Positions 1 to 8,889 are shown, numbered from the stretch's first letter. The stretch is 22,597 nucleotides of DNA from Ignavibacteriaceae bacterium (GCA_023231105.1 JALNWB010000053.1:1-22597); one strand, 5' to 3'. Program-made: numbers and translations. The notes: generated by a model not told the origin, from the letters alone.

Positions 1-3000
1 ACAAGCAGTGTTAAAAAGAGGGAGCTTGTTAGTCCTCCTATTAACGCCCACGCTAAACCGGATTTCCATTCGGCTCCGGGAGCTCTTGAAAGTGCGATCG
101 GAGTCATACCGAAGATCATAGTTAAAGTAGTCATAAAGATCGGTCGGATTCTCATTCTACCGGCATCAATTAAGGAATCAATTACACTTTCGCCTTGCGC
201 GCGCATGTAGTTGGTTCTATCAACAAGAAGAATCGCGTTCTTTGCCACCAATCCTATCAGCATAATAATACCAAGAATGGTAAAGATGCTTAAAGATTTC
301 ATCGTTAATCCCAGCGCAAGCAAAGCGCCGATCATTGCCAGCGGAACGGAGAACAAAATAACAAAGGGATAGACGAATGAATCGTACAGTGCAACCATCA
401 CCAAGTAAGTGAAGAGCACCGCGCCAAGTAAAGCAATACCTAAATCACCGAATGATTCCCGCTGATTTTTTACATCACCTAAAAATTCATAAACAACACC
501 GGAAGGGAATTTGAAACCACTTAATTGTTTATCAATTTCCTGCGATATAATACCGGACGTTTTGCCGGTTTGTACTTGCGAAAAAATAGTTACCGAAGCG
601 CTTCTTGCTTGACGTGATAACTTTGTCGGTCCGGTTGTAAGAAAAATATTTGCAAACTGTTTAAGATAAATTTGCTGTCCCTTTTTATTTACAAAACTTA
701 TATTGCCAAGTTCGCCGGTTTTTGAACGGTCAAATTCATCTAAGGCAATTCTAATATCATAGTCTGTGTTTCCTTGGCGCAGTTTTGAATCATCGTCTCC
801 GGTGAGGGCAACTTTTAAAGCTAGTCCGACTTCCGCAACGGTTAATCCGAAGCTCGATAATTTTCTTCTATCAATTTCGATGCGTGTTTCGGGGTTTCCG
901 TCTTCAGCAGAAAGACGAACGTCTGCAGTGCCCGGAATTTTCTTTATAATATTCTGCACTTGTTTTGCAGTCTTAACAACGTCTTCATAGTTTGGACCAC
1001 CAATCAAAACTTGAATAGGTGTTTGGTTGGCAACACCGAAAATACCAATCGGGTTAACGCGGACTTTTACGCCGGGAAATTTTTGTGTTGCTCTTTTAAT
1101 ATTATCGCCAACATCATCAGTGGAGATTTTTCTTGCTTTTCTATCAACAAGCGTTATCGCAAGTTCTGTGGTATTGCTTGAAGGGAATCCAATCAAACCT
1201 TCGTTTGAAGCTCCCACATTTGCGTAAATTCTTTGAACTTCCGGCATCTCACCGATGATTTTTTCTATTTGTTGCGAGACTCTGTTTGTCTGTTCAATGG
1301 TTGCGCCGGGGGCTAATTCTATCGTTACTGCAAATTCACCGCGGTCGGTTTGCGTCATAAATTCGGAACCGATAAAACCAAGTGGAATCAATGCAAAGGT
1401 AGCGGCGAATGCTGCAATGGTCATCAACGCAACTTTACCTCTGTTCCCGAAAGCCCACTTCAATAATTTTATATAATACTCTGTAAGCCCTTTAAATTTC
1501 TTTTCAAACCAAACGGCAAATTTTCCAACCAATGTTTTTGTGGTTAGTCTTTCCAATTTAGCAAACCGTGAAGCAAGCATTGGAGTAACGGTAAACGAAA
1601 CAAAGAGAGACATCATTGTTGAAGCGACAACAACTGCGGAAAATTCTCTTAAAATATTTCCTACTATTCCACCAACCAAAGTAAGCGGAAAGAAAACTGC
1701 AACGTCAACAGCGGTAATAGCAAGAGCGGCAAAGCCGATTTCGTTTCTTCCCCGCAAAGCTGCAATTCTGCTTGCTTCCCCTTTTTCAAGGTGATGATAA
1801 ATATTTTCCAACACAACTATCGAGTCGTCCACCAGAATTCCCACCACAAGCGAGAGTCCGAGCAGCGTCATCAAATTAAGTGTAAACCCGAAAGCCCAAA
1901 TAACTATAAAAGTTGAAATGAGCGATGTAGGAATAGCAACCAAAACGATTACAGAATTTCTAACGCTGTGCAAAAACATCAACATAACAATTGCCACAAG
2001 AAAAACTGCGATTGCCAAATCTTCTTTAACAGCATTTGCCGCATCAATGGTAAAGAGTGAACCGTCTTGCGCAATTTCAAATTTGACGTTGTTGTTTTTA
2101 TAAACAGCTTCGATCCGTTTTAATTCTTTTTTAACAAGATTAGCAACTACAACAGAATTTGCATCAGATTGCTTTTGAAGAATAATTCCAATCGTGTTTC
2201 TGAAATTGATACGGGCAATATTTGAAAAGTCTTTAATTCCGTCTTCAACTTCGGCAATGTCGGAAAGTTTTATTTCGCCGCCTTGTTTTGATTCACCAAC
2301 CGTTAAATTTTTCAAGTCATCAATCGAAGAAAGTTTTCCGGCAATTCTTACGATGAATTGTCCGTCTTTATCTTTAATCTTTCCGGTCGGGAAATCTAAG
2401 TTAGATGATTTAATAACCTGCGTAACCTGGAGAATTGATAATCCATACGAGCGAAGTTTTTGAAGATCGAGATTAACTTTTATTTCACGTTCTTCTCCGC
2501 CGACAAGAGCAACTTGTCCTACGCCGGGTACACGCGAAAGCAACGGTTGAATTTTATCTTTTGTAAATTGATAAAAAGTTTTGGAATCCATATCGGCAGA
2601 AATACCCATACGTAAAATCGGAATTTCATCAAGCGCTATTTTGGAGATTGTAGGAGCTTTTGCATCACTTGGAAGCAGCGCCGTTATCTGTCCAACTTTT
2701 CTTTGCGCATCTTGAAGAGAAAGATCAGTGTTTGCAGATTGCAAAAGTTCAATGATAACAAAAGAAATTCCTTCCGATGAGGTTGAACGAACTTCAGAAA
2801 CTTTATCCATTCCCGAAACGGCATCTTCAATAACTTTGGTAACGCCGGTTTCAACTTCATTAGGCGAAGCGCCTGGATAAATAGTTGTAATCGTGATAAT
2901 GGGGGGAGATATCTTTGGTAACAATTCATATTTTAATTGTTGAAAAGCAAAGAGTCCCAACACAATTAACGATGCAAATACAACGATAACTAACGAGGGT

Positions 3001-3029
3001 CTTTTAATTGATAATTCTGTAATGGTCAT
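1..3029 (-). CDS. RND multidrug efflux pump, inner-membrane subunit (partial, C-terminus cut by window edge)
   Basis: Reading the minus strand from the ATG at 3027-3029 gives one uninterrupted frame of about 1009 codons that leaves the window without a stop. It is an AcrB/MexB-type (HAE1) proton-driven pump of the inner membrane that takes substrates from the periplasm to a TolC channel. The N-terminus MTITELSIKRP runs into the first membrane helix, as usual for the family. Asp401-Asp402 lie in the helix-4 motif GILVDDSIVVLENI, the known proton-relay pair. Residues about 40-330 and 560-860 form the two porter/docking halves, and C-terminal helices follow from about 870. RND pumps are about 1030-1060 residues, so only a few dozen codons are missing. 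A Shine-Dalgarno AAGGA lies about 9 bases before the ATG. It is the last gene of the tetR-tolC-MFP-RND operon, 49 bases after the adaptor gene. Family assignment is firm; the substrate is unknown. Confidence 0.96.
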   Translation of the reverse strand, partial: MTITELSIKRPSLVIVVFASLIVLGLFAFQQLKYELLPKISPPIITITTIYPGASPNEVETGVTKVIEDAVSGMDKVSEVRSTSSEGISFVIIELLQSANTDLSLQDAQRKVGQITALLPSDAKAPTISKIALDEIPILRMGISADMDSKTFYQFTKDKIQPLLSRVPGVGQVALVGGEEREIKVNLDLQKLRSYGLSILQVTQVIKSSNLDFPTGKIKDKDGQFIVRIAGKLSSIDDLKNLTVGESKQGGEIKLSDIAEVEDGIKDFSNIARINFRNTIGIILQKQSDANSVVVANLVKKELKRIEAVYKNNNVKFEIAQDGSLFTIDAANAVKEDLAIAVFLVAIVMLMFLHSVRNSVIVLVAIPTSLISTFIVIWAFGFTLNLMTLLGLSLVVGILVDDSIVVLENIYHHLEKGEASRIAALRGRNEIGFAALAITAVDVAVFFPLTLVGGIVGNILREFSAVVVASTMMSLFVSFTVTPMLASRFAKLERLTTKTLVGKFAVWFEKKFKGLTEYYIKLLKWAFGNRGKVALMTIAAFAATFALIPLGFIGSEFMTQTDRGEFAVTIELAPGATIEQTNRVSQQIEKIIGEMPEVQRIYANVGASNEGLIGFPSSNTTELAITLVDRKARKISTDDVGDNIKRATQKFPGVKVRVNPIGIFGVANQTPIQVLIGGPNYEDVVKTAKQVQNIIKKIPGTADVRLSAEDGNPETRIEIDRRKLSSFGLTVAEVGLALKVALTGDDDSKLRQGNTDYDIRIALDEFDRSKTGELGNISFVNKKGQQIYLKQFANIFLTTGPTKLSRQARSASVTIFSQVQTGKTSGIISQEIDKQLSGFKFPSGVVYEFLGDVKNQRESFGDLGIALLGAVLFTYLVMVALYDSFVYPFVILFSVPLAMIGALLALGLTMKSLSIFTILGIIMLIGLVAKNAILLVDRTNYMRAQGESVIDSLIDAGRMRIRPIFMTTLTMIFGMTPIALSRAPGAEWKSGLAWALIGGLTSSLFLTLL

Positions 3030-3053
3030 TTTTTAATTTCCTTTTTCTGTGTG

Positions 3054-3083
3054 AGTAGAAACTTGCCATTGCAAGTTTCTACT
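3054..3083. repeat. Perfect palindrome (13-bp arms, 4-base loop) between adaptor and pump genes
   Basis: The arms AGTAGAAACTTGC (3054-3066) and GCAAGTTTCTACT (3071-3083) are exact reverse complements around the loop CATT. The right arm contains the stop codon of the adaptor gene (3079-3081). No T-run follows on the minus strand, so this is not a classical terminator. It resembles the short REP-like palindromes scattered in intergenic DNA of many bacteria. In the operon mRNA it would form a stable hairpin that could adjust the ratio of adaptor to pump. A shorter copy of its core is at 8890-8907. Confidence 0.8.
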
Positions 3084-4137
3084 TCAATATTTCAACTTTA
3101 ATGTTATCAACAATGTTGTTTTGTCCGCTTACAACAACTTCTTCCCCAACCGACAATCCTTTGAGAACCTGGATATATAAACCTGATTCGTTGCCAACTG
3201 TTATAGTGCGAAGTTTTGCAATCCCGTTTTCAACTACAAATACCTGCGGTGTCTTGATGCTTCCAACTAAAGCCGCTCTTGAAATAACAACAGTTTCTTG
3301 TGATTTTATAGACGTAAATGAAATGCGCGCAAACATTCCCGCTCTGAGTTGATGCTTCGCTTCATTCGCGATACTTATTTCAATTGGAAAAGTATGTGCG
3401 TCGTCTCCTTTAGCGCCGATGGATTCAATTTTTCCGGTAAAGGTTGCTTCGGGATACACATCCGATGTAACAGAAACCTGGTCGCCGGTTTTTAAAATGA
3501 ACGCATCTTTTTCAGCGATATTTAATTTTATTTTTACGCGTGAAATATCAACCACATTTGCAACAAGCGTTGCCTGCGGAGCGCCTTGAACCATCGAACC
3601 GAGATCGATATTACGCGCTGCAATAAAACCTGAAATAGGAGTTTTGATTTTAGTGTCCGCCATTTGCCTTTTTGCAACAATGTATTGCGCTTCGGCATTA
3701 ACCGAACCAAGTTTTGCCATATCTAACTGAGCATCTGTTGCCGCTTTTTGCTGAAACAATATTTGCGTTCTTTCATAATCTTTTTTAGCTTTTTCATAAT
3801 TAGCTTCTGCGCTCATCAACGCAGCTTTTTTTAATTCATCATCAACTTGAAAAAGCACCGAGCCGGCAGATTTGTAATCACCTACTTTTGCAAATACCGC
3901 GGTAACTTTTCCGGATGTTTCCGACATAATGTTTACATCGTTGTTTGCGTAGATCGTTCCGACAAGACTTAACGATTCAGACAAACTTTTCCTTGATGCT
4001 TTTTCAACCGAGACGTAATAGACGTCTTTTATTCCACCGGCAGTATAAGATGCCATTTTTTTCTTGTTCATAATAAGAATAGCAACGATAACCACTAAAA
4101 CCGCTACTACTGATATAATTAATTTCCCTTTTTTCAT
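3079..4137 (-). CDS. RND efflux periplasmic adaptor (membrane fusion protein, HlyD/AcrA family)
   Basis: This 352-residue protein bridges the RND pump and the outer-membrane channel. Residues 5-23 are a single hydrophobic N-terminal anchor with no lipobox cysteine, so it is anchored by a membrane helix rather than a lipid. Residues about 70-100 (SETSGKVTAVFAKVGDYKSA) are the first half of a lipoyl-like domain. Residues 103-160 are an alpha-hairpin rich in Ala, Lys and Glu. The second lipoyl half starts at about 161 (DTKIKTPISGFIAARN). A beta-barrel and membrane-proximal domain make up the rest. A TTG start at 4152 is possible, but the ATG at 4135-4137 has a GGAG ribosome site 9 bases upstream and puts the membrane helix at the N-terminus, so I chose it. 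The length is typical of the family. The gene lies between the tolC-like gene and the pump in the same operon. Confidence 0.94.
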   Translation of the reverse strand: MKKGKLIISVVAVLVVIVAILIMNKKKMASYTAGGIKDVYYVSVEKASRKSLSESLSLVGTIYANNDVNIMSETSGKVTAVFAKVGDYKSAGSVLFQVDDELKKAALMSAEANYEKAKKDYERTQILFQQKAATDAQLDMAKLGSVNAEAQYIVAKRQMADTKIKTPISGFIAARNIDLGSMVQGAPQATLVANVVDISRVKIKLNIAEKDAFILKTGDQVSVTSDVYPEATFTGKIESIGAKGDDAHTFPIEISIANEAKHQLRAGMFARISFTSIKSQETVVISRAALVGSIKTPQVFVVENGIAKLRTITVGNESGLYIQVLKGLSVGEEVVVSGQNNIVDNIKVEILK

Positions 4138-4179
4138 ATTCACATTCTCCAATTTTAATAGTTTTAGCTTTTCCTTATT

Positions 4180-4198
4180 CCCTCTCCTTTGGAGAGGG
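4180..4198. repeat. REP-like hairpin in the tolC-MFP gap
   Basis: CCCTCTCC (4180-4187), loop TTT and GGAGAGGG (4191-4198) make a perfect 8-bp stem with a 3-base loop. The related AGGGAGAGGC follows at 4201-4210. From memory, this sequence type recurs in intergenic DNA of many Bacteroidota and other genomes, where its translation shows up as a spurious LLWRG-type peptide; the same peptide appears here on the plus strand. It sits in the 81-base gap between the tolC-like stop and the adaptor ATG and would fold in the polycistronic mRNA. Confidence 0.7.
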
Positions 4199-4218
4199 TT
4201 AGGGAGAGGCTTGTTTTT

Positions 4219-5538
4219 TTATTCGCCAATAGATTTATCTAATTTCGCTTTTGCCAATTCAAGATCAACTAAAGCGGAAGTGTAATTTGTTTTTGCACTG
4301 AGCAGGGCAACTTCGGCATCAATTAAATCTGAACTGAGCGCCACGCCGTTTTTAAATTTCTCCGAAGTAATGCGTTGGTTTTCATCAGCCTGTTCAACGG
4401 TCAATTTTGTAATGTTGATTTTTTGTGTCGCCTGCTGGTAATTCAAAAAGTTTTGCGTAACCTCAAGCGAAATGCCGTCTTTTATCATTCCAAGTGCATC
4501 GAGTGATTGAGCAAGTCCCGCTTCCGCCTGATCGCTTTGATGCGAAGTTGCGAACCAATTCCAAACATCCATGCTAACCATAATGCCCGCGTCCCAGGTA
4601 TCTTTGAATGCATCTTTAGAAGGAAAAACCCGCTGGTTCGGACGATTGTAATAATAATTTCCGTAAAGACTTACTTCGGGATACCAGCGCGATTTTGCAA
4701 TCGTTACGCCTGATTCACTTGCTTTTGCGCGGTAATCGGCGGCTTTTAATTCACCACGTTTATCAAAAGCTTTGTTCAGTAGCGTCGGTAACTCGTCTTC
4801 GCTTTTCATTTGAACTTGTGGAGCGGACTTCACTTCAACTTCTGAAACAAGTTGAATTCCAAGCGTATTATTCAAATTAACTTGAGCAAGTTGAACACCG
4901 TTTGCCGCTTCAAGTTGTTTTAATTGAACATCGGAAAGCTGCACTTGTAATTTTAAAACATCGTTGTTGGTAAGCATTCCTTGTGTGAGCAAATTACTCG
5001 CATCTTTTAAGTGAGCTTTCATTTGATTAACTATTTCATCAACTACTTTTTTCATCTCCTGCGCTTTGAACAAAGACCAATAAGCGTTACGCACTGCAAA
5101 TGCAGTTTCAAGTTCATCTTTCGTGAATTCAACCTCGGAAGCTTTCAATTGATATTCCGCCATCTCGCTTGAGCTTTTTAACCGGAACCCAGTAAACAAA
5201 GGTTGAGCCAGAGATAACTTCAATTGATAATTATTTAAAATTGACGGCGAAAGTTCAAATGGACCTGTCGGCATCATAATGGTAAATGGATCAATCTTGC
5301 TTAGTCTTGTGTAAACACCGGTAAAACGGATCGAAGGCAAGCGGCTTGATGTAACTTCGCTTACGCGCGCCGAACTTGCTTTTACTTTCATTGAAGAAGA
5401 ATGAAGCGACTTGCTGTTTTTTAGTCCAAGTTGAATAGCTTCATCAACAGTTATTGAAAGTTTTTGTTGTGATAAAATTTGCGGAGCAATAAAAAAGAAA
5501 AGTATTGCCGTTCCAATTAGATTATTTTTATGCGACAT
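4219..5538 (-). CDS. TolC family outer-membrane efflux channel
   Basis: This 439-residue protein forms the outer-membrane exit duct of the tripartite pump. A signal peptide (MSHKNN, then a hydrophobic stretch to about residue 22, cleavage near ILS|QQ) is followed by LSITVDEAIQLGL, the usual start of the outer-membrane efflux protein domain. Two long heptad-rich helical halves follow, the internal duplication expected for TolC, ending in a lysine-rich helix. An upstream in-frame ATG at 5574 exists. The ATG at 5536-5538 is preferred because AAGGAGA lies 6-7 bases before it and the signal peptide then begins correctly. With this start the gene overlaps the end of tetR by 11 bases, which suggests translational coupling. 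The adaptor gene follows 81 bases downstream. Confidence 0.93.
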   Translation of the reverse strand: MSHKNNLIGTAILFFFIAPQILSQQKLSITVDEAIQLGLKNSKSLHSSSMKVKASSARVSEVTSSRLPSIRFTGVYTRLSKIDPFTIMMPTGPFELSPSILNNYQLKLSLAQPLFTGFRLKSSSEMAEYQLKASEVEFTKDELETAFAVRNAYWSLFKAQEMKKVVDEIVNQMKAHLKDASNLLTQGMLTNNDVLKLQVQLSDVQLKQLEAANGVQLAQVNLNNTLGIQLVSEVEVKSAPQVQMKSEDELPTLLNKAFDKRGELKAADYRAKASESGVTIAKSRWYPEVSLYGNYYYNRPNQRVFPSKDAFKDTWDAGIMVSMDVWNWFATSHQSDQAEAGLAQSLDALGMIKDGISLEVTQNFLNYQQATQKINITKLTVEQADENQRITSEKFKNGVALSSDLIDAEVALLSAKTNYTSALVDLELAKAKLDKSIGE

Positions 5539-6172
5539 TTGCAGTCTCCTTAGGTTGTTCATTTTCAGTATCATTAAATTTTTTCCTTCCTTCTTCGGTT
5601 AAAATTCCTTCAAAAATTACGTTAATTAAAGTTTTATATACTTGATCGGCGGAAAGAGGCACTTGCGCCAACACTTCAGGCGTAATCAAGTTTTGTAATG
5701 AGAACACATACATCAACACTACTATATTTTTGTCATAGTCATTACGGAAAATTCCCTGTGCAATTCCTTCGTCAACGAGCATTGAAAATTTTTCCCAAGC
5801 TTTTTTCTTCATGAAGATGTGGATCTTTTCCCATATTTTCGGGAAATGCGTTTGTAAATCTCCCATCATGGGACCCTTAAATTTCCCGATATGTTTAGAA
5901 ACATTTTCAAGCAGCAATTTTACTTTTTGTACATACGTGTAGTTTTCATTTGCTAAAAGTTCATTTGAAAAATTTTCGGTCTCGCACGAAATGGAGGTAA
6001 AAATTTCATTTAACAGGTGCTCTTTATTAGAAAAATGTTTGTAGAGAGTTTTTTTGCTGATTCCCATTCCAGCAGCAATCTCTTCCATTGTTACTTTAAC
6101 ACATCCAAATTGATGGAACATTTCGGATGCCTTTTGAAGTATTTTTTCTTTTATTTCGTTCTCGTCTTGCAT
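5528..6172 (-). CDS. TetR/AcrR family transcriptional regulator
   Basis: This 214-residue protein is the likely ligand-responsive repressor of the efflux operon it heads. Residues about 8-54 carry the TetR helix-turn-helix: ILQKASEMFHQFGCVKVTM, then EEIAAGMGISKKTLYKHF with the conserved GISKKTLYKHFSNKE recognition region. The remaining 150 residues are helical and variable, as expected for the ligand/dimer domain. The ATG at 6170-6172 has AAGG 5 bases upstream. The last codons overlap the tolC-like start, so regulator and pump are transcribed together, an arrangement that usually means autoregulation. Inverted repeats upstream (6207-6289) are the candidate operators. The effector is unknown. 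Confidence 0.94.
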   Translation of the reverse strand: MQDENEIKEKILQKASEMFHQFGCVKVTMEEIAAGMGISKKTLYKHFSNKEHLLNEIFTSISCETENFSNELLANENYTYVQKVKLLLENVSKHIGKFKGPMMGDLQTHFPKIWEKIHIFMKKKAWEKFSMLVDEGIAQGIFRNDYDKNIVVLMYVFSLQNLITPEVLAQVPLSADQVYKTLINVIFEGILTEEGRKKFNDTENEQPKETANVA

Positions 6173-6206
6173 TTTTGCCTTAAAGTTAGAAACACAGTTT
6201 TTGTCT

Positions 6207-6289
6207 ATTTCGTTTCCATTGGAATTAAAAATAGCCGGAAAACGGCTTTTGAGGGTTCGATAGAAACGAAATGTGTATTTTTCGTTTCC
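6207..6289. promoter_or_regulatory. Candidate TetR operators upstream of the efflux operon
   Basis: The nonamer TTTCGTTTC occurs three times in 83 bases: direct at 6208-6216, inverted (GAAACGAAA) at 6263-6271, and direct at 6280-6288. The last two form a 9-bp inverted repeat with an 8-base spacer, a size suited to a TetR dimer. The first copy lies in the leader, about 35 bases before the ATG, and could pair with the middle one for looping. A small stem AGCCG-gaaaa-CGGCT (6233-6247) lies between them. Upstream on the minus strand is TTGACA (6319-6314); the hexamer 17 bases further on is a poor -10, so the promoter is only suggested. Repression by blocking the start region would fit. Confidence 0.5.
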
Positions 6290-6388
6290 AAACTAACGGA
6301 AAATTTGTATTAATGTCAAGATATTTATTTGAAAGGTTGAGAAAAGCGGTTAAATGAAAAATTAATTAAACGAAGGGTAGGAAGTTCT

Positions 6389-7792
6389 CTATTTAACAAA
6401 TCCCTTCTTTTCCATTTTACCCCAGTGTCTTTTTCCGGTGAAATATTCAACCATTCCCCGAAACCGCCACCATGTAGTCAGTTGACGGTATCCAAAATTT
6501 TCTAAAAAGGCAGCTGCAATTAATGATAACAATTGAGAAAGTTTGGGATATCGCTGAAAAGAAAGTTCTTCTAAAATTACCGAAAGAACCGATAAGACAA
6601 CTCCATAAAGAATTGCAGTGGTAAGAAATGCGACAGCAAAAGAAATGGTTACAAAACCTAACGCAAATGAAAAAATAAAAAAGAAGTATCCAAAAATTTC
6701 GATGACGGGTCCGAGCATTTCAAATAATGCAAAGTATGGGAAAACAAGCATTCCGATCCAACCGTAAGCAGGATTCATAAATAAATTTTTGTGAAGAAGA
6801 ATACTGTCAACCGTTCCTTTTTGCCAGCGCATCCGTTGGCTGCGGAGTACTTTGAAAGTTTCCGGCGCTTCAGTCCAACAAACCGGATCGGGGATAAAGG
6901 TAATCCGTAATTTGGGATTTTCCCTGCGCAGTTTTCTGTGCATCCGGACAATAATTTCCATATCCTCACCGATACATCCGGCGCGGTAACCATCAATTTT
7001 AATAAGAGCGTCGCGAGAGAAACAACTAAACGCACCGGAAATAATAAGAATTCCGTTGAGCACATCAAACCCGTTTCGTCCGAATAAAAACGCCCGTAAA
7101 TATTCTACAACTTGAAAACGGGCAAGCCAAGATTTTGATAATCCGACATTTAAAATATTTCCATGAAGAATGTTGCATCCGTTGGCAATGCGGATTGTAC
7201 CGCCTACTGCTATTACGTTTTCATCGTCCATAAAAGGACGCACAATTTTCAAAAGACAATCGCGCTCTAAAACGGAGTCGGCATCAATTACCGTTATAAG
7301 CGGACTTTTTGCAAGATTTATTCCCGCATTAATGGCATCAGCTTTTCCACCGTTTACTTTATCGATGACAATTAAATTCGGATATTCGGAAGACATGTAA
7401 ACGGAACGGATCGGCTGGGATTTCAATTTATAAAAAGGGGTGAAGGATACTTGGCGGATAGAAAAATTCTCGAAAAGTTTTTGGAGTGTATTATCATTTG
7501 ACCCATCATTTACAATAACTAATTGAAAGTCCGGATACTCAAGTTGAAGAAGCGATTTTATACTTTCTACAATTCCATTTTCTTCATTATATGCCGGAAC
7601 AATAACGGAAATGGGTTTGTAGTTTGTCAATTTAAAAACGCGTTTTAGATCAAGATATTTAATTGTCCGGTTGTACTTGCTCATCTTAAAAAAGGCAATA
7701 ATGTTCAGGGTAATATAAATTGAACAAACCGCAAGAAAATATAAAAGGATTAAAGTGTTAAATCCGAAGACGATATATTTAATAATTTCCAT
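6389..7792 (-). CDS. Membrane glycosyltransferase, family 2 (processive polysaccharide synthase type)
   Basis: This 467-residue inner-membrane enzyme resembles the PgaC/IcaA, hyaluronan and cellulose synthase group, which polymerises sugars from nucleotide donors and moves the chain across the membrane. An N-terminal helix (about 8-35) is followed by a cytosolic GT-A domain. This domain has PAYNE (66-70), NDGS (95-98), the metal-binding D170-A-D172, the acceptor motif GED (275-277) and Q319-R-M-R322-W323, the QxxRW signature of processive enzymes. Several C-terminal helices lie between about 345 and 440. All catalytic motifs are present. The start lies one base after the stop of the HEAT gene (TAA-T-ATG), so the two are probably translationally coupled. 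The sugar is not predictable; poly-N-acetylglucosamine-like is only one possibility. Confidence 0.92.
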   Translation of the reverse strand: MEIIKYIVFGFNTLILLYFLAVCSIYITLNIIAFFKMSKYNRTIKYLDLKRVFKLTNYKPISVIVPAYNEENGIVESIKSLLQLEYPDFQLVIVNDGSNDNTLQKLFENFSIRQVSFTPFYKLKSQPIRSVYMSSEYPNLIVIDKVNGGKADAINAGINLAKSPLITVIDADSVLERDCLLKIVRPFMDDENVIAVGGTIRIANGCNILHGNILNVGLSKSWLARFQVVEYLRAFLFGRNGFDVLNGILIISGAFSCFSRDALIKIDGYRAGCIGEDMEIIVRMHRKLRRENPKLRITFIPDPVCWTEAPETFKVLRSQRMRWQKGTVDSILLHKNLFMNPAYGWIGMLVFPYFALFEMLGPVIEIFGYFFFIFSFALGFVTISFAVAFLTTAILYGVVLSVLSVILEELSFQRYPKLSQLLSLIAAAFLENFGYRQLTTWWRFRGMVEYFTGKRHWGKMEKKGFVK

Positions 7793-7793
7793 A

Positions 7794-8885
7794 TTAGTTT
7801 TTAATGTTCCGTTCGCTTAAAACCATTCTTGCAATTGCAGCCGCCCGGTCTTTCAGATTGCCGTATGCAAATCTTGAAATTTTTTCTTCACTGCCGGGAA
7901 TAATTTTCATCAGTGTAATAACCGCGTTATATTGGACTTCATATTCTGAATCGTACATGCGGTCCCAAATTCTTTGTTCGAAAGATTCATCGCCCAATAC
8001 AGCCAAAGCTTTTAAAACTTCAGAACGTATTTCAGCTTTCGGATGGGTGATCAAAGAGCGCAATGCGGTGGAGGCTTCAAATAATTCAATAGTGCTGAAG
8101 AATTTAATACTTTCAATTATTACATCTTTGCTTGGACTGTAAACCATTATTTTCAGTACCATTTCGCCTGCTTGATAGAATTTAAAATGACGGAAAAGGG
8201 TAATAGTAATGCTTTGAATTAAAACGTTTTTTTCTCTTTTGAGATTTTGAAAAAGCGGTTTGCACACGTCATCCGTATATTCGGAGAGTATTGCAAGTAA
8301 TGAATCTTTTGAAATGAATTTAAAATGGCGCGCGTTACGGAAAATATCAAAGACCGCATCGATATCGTTCAACCGCGCCAGGGCTAAGGCAGAGCTTAAA
8401 AATACCGAAGCATTTTCACTTCGCAATTTTTTTCGTAAAAGTCTTTTTGAGGCTTCGGATTTTGCTAATCCTAAAAAATATGCAGCCTCGTTAATTTTTC
8501 TCGGGGAACCTGATTGTAAATAAGAGAGAAGGAATGGTTGGAGTTTGGTTTCATTTATTAGTGATGATAATTTTGCAAAATCATCACCTTTCAGCATAAG
8601 GAAAAATTCACGCAAATAGCGTAGAAGATAGATGTATTTTCCCCGCCGGATTTTTTTTATTAATGTCTGCGGTTTTTCATCGCCTTCCAGGTAATTAAAA
8701 ATTCTTTCTTCCCAGACTGCAAAAAATTTTTGTTCTTGTTTGGTTTGGTAACCGTGGAGCAGACGAAGCAGCACTACTTGAATAACAAGTATGTAGGTTA
8801 TGATTAACAATGCGAAGATAGTTAATGCAAGAAAAGAAAAAATGTCTATATGAATAACCAAAAAAACTCCCAAATAAATAAACAT
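7794..8885 (-). CDS. Membrane-anchored HEAT-repeat protein
   Basis: This 363-residue protein starts with two hydrophobic helices (about residues 2-18 and 20-43). A basic linker and a long helical region follow, built of HEAT-like repeats. Clear ones include KINEAAYFLGLAKSEASKRLL, NASVFLSSALALARLND, AEIRSEVLKALAVLGDES and YEVQYNAVITLMKII. HEAT arrays are protein-protein scaffolds, so it probably docks partners onto the membrane next to the glycosyltransferase that starts one base after its stop. A GTG start at 8915 would add ten residues. Those residues would be encoded by a palindrome (8890-8907) related to the one at 3054-3083, so I prefer the ATG at 8883-8885, although its AGGA is very close to the start codon. 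The start is uncertain; the fold call is solid. No enzymatic motif is visible. Confidence 0.85.
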   Translation of the reverse strand: MFIYLGVFLVIHIDIFSFLALTIFALLIITYILVIQVVLLRLLHGYQTKQEQKFFAVWEERIFNYLEGDEKPQTLIKKIRRGKYIYLLRYLREFFLMLKGDDFAKLSSLINETKLQPFLLSYLQSGSPRKINEAAYFLGLAKSEASKRLLRKKLRSENASVFLSSALALARLNDIDAVFDIFRNARHFKFISKDSLLAILSEYTDDVCKPLFQNLKREKNVLIQSITITLFRHFKFYQAGEMVLKIMVYSPSKDVIIESIKFFSTIELFEASTALRSLITHPKAEIRSEVLKALAVLGDESFEQRIWDRMYDSEYEVQYNAVITLMKIIPGSEEKISRFAYGNLKDRAAAIARMVLSERNIKN

Positions 8886-8889
8886 TCCT

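Noticed and set aside
3054..3083. Rho-independent terminator
   Set aside because: The stem is strong, but no T-run follows on the minus strand and the pump gene starts 25 bases later in the same operon.
4138..4152. TTG start of the adaptor protein at 4152
   Set aside because: The ATG at 4137 has GGAG at a good distance and gives a normal membrane-anchor N-terminus; the GGAG would otherwise be coding.
4064..4285. Plus-strand open frame encoding a LLWRGLGRG peptide
   Set aside because: It overlaps two well-supported minus-strand genes and its middle is just translation of the hairpin at 4180-4198.
6233..6250. Small stem AGCCG-gaaaa-CGGCT followed by TTT as a terminator for a plus-strand transcript
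   Set aside because: There is no plus-strand gene upstream, the stem is only five base pairs, and it lies inside the tetR control region.
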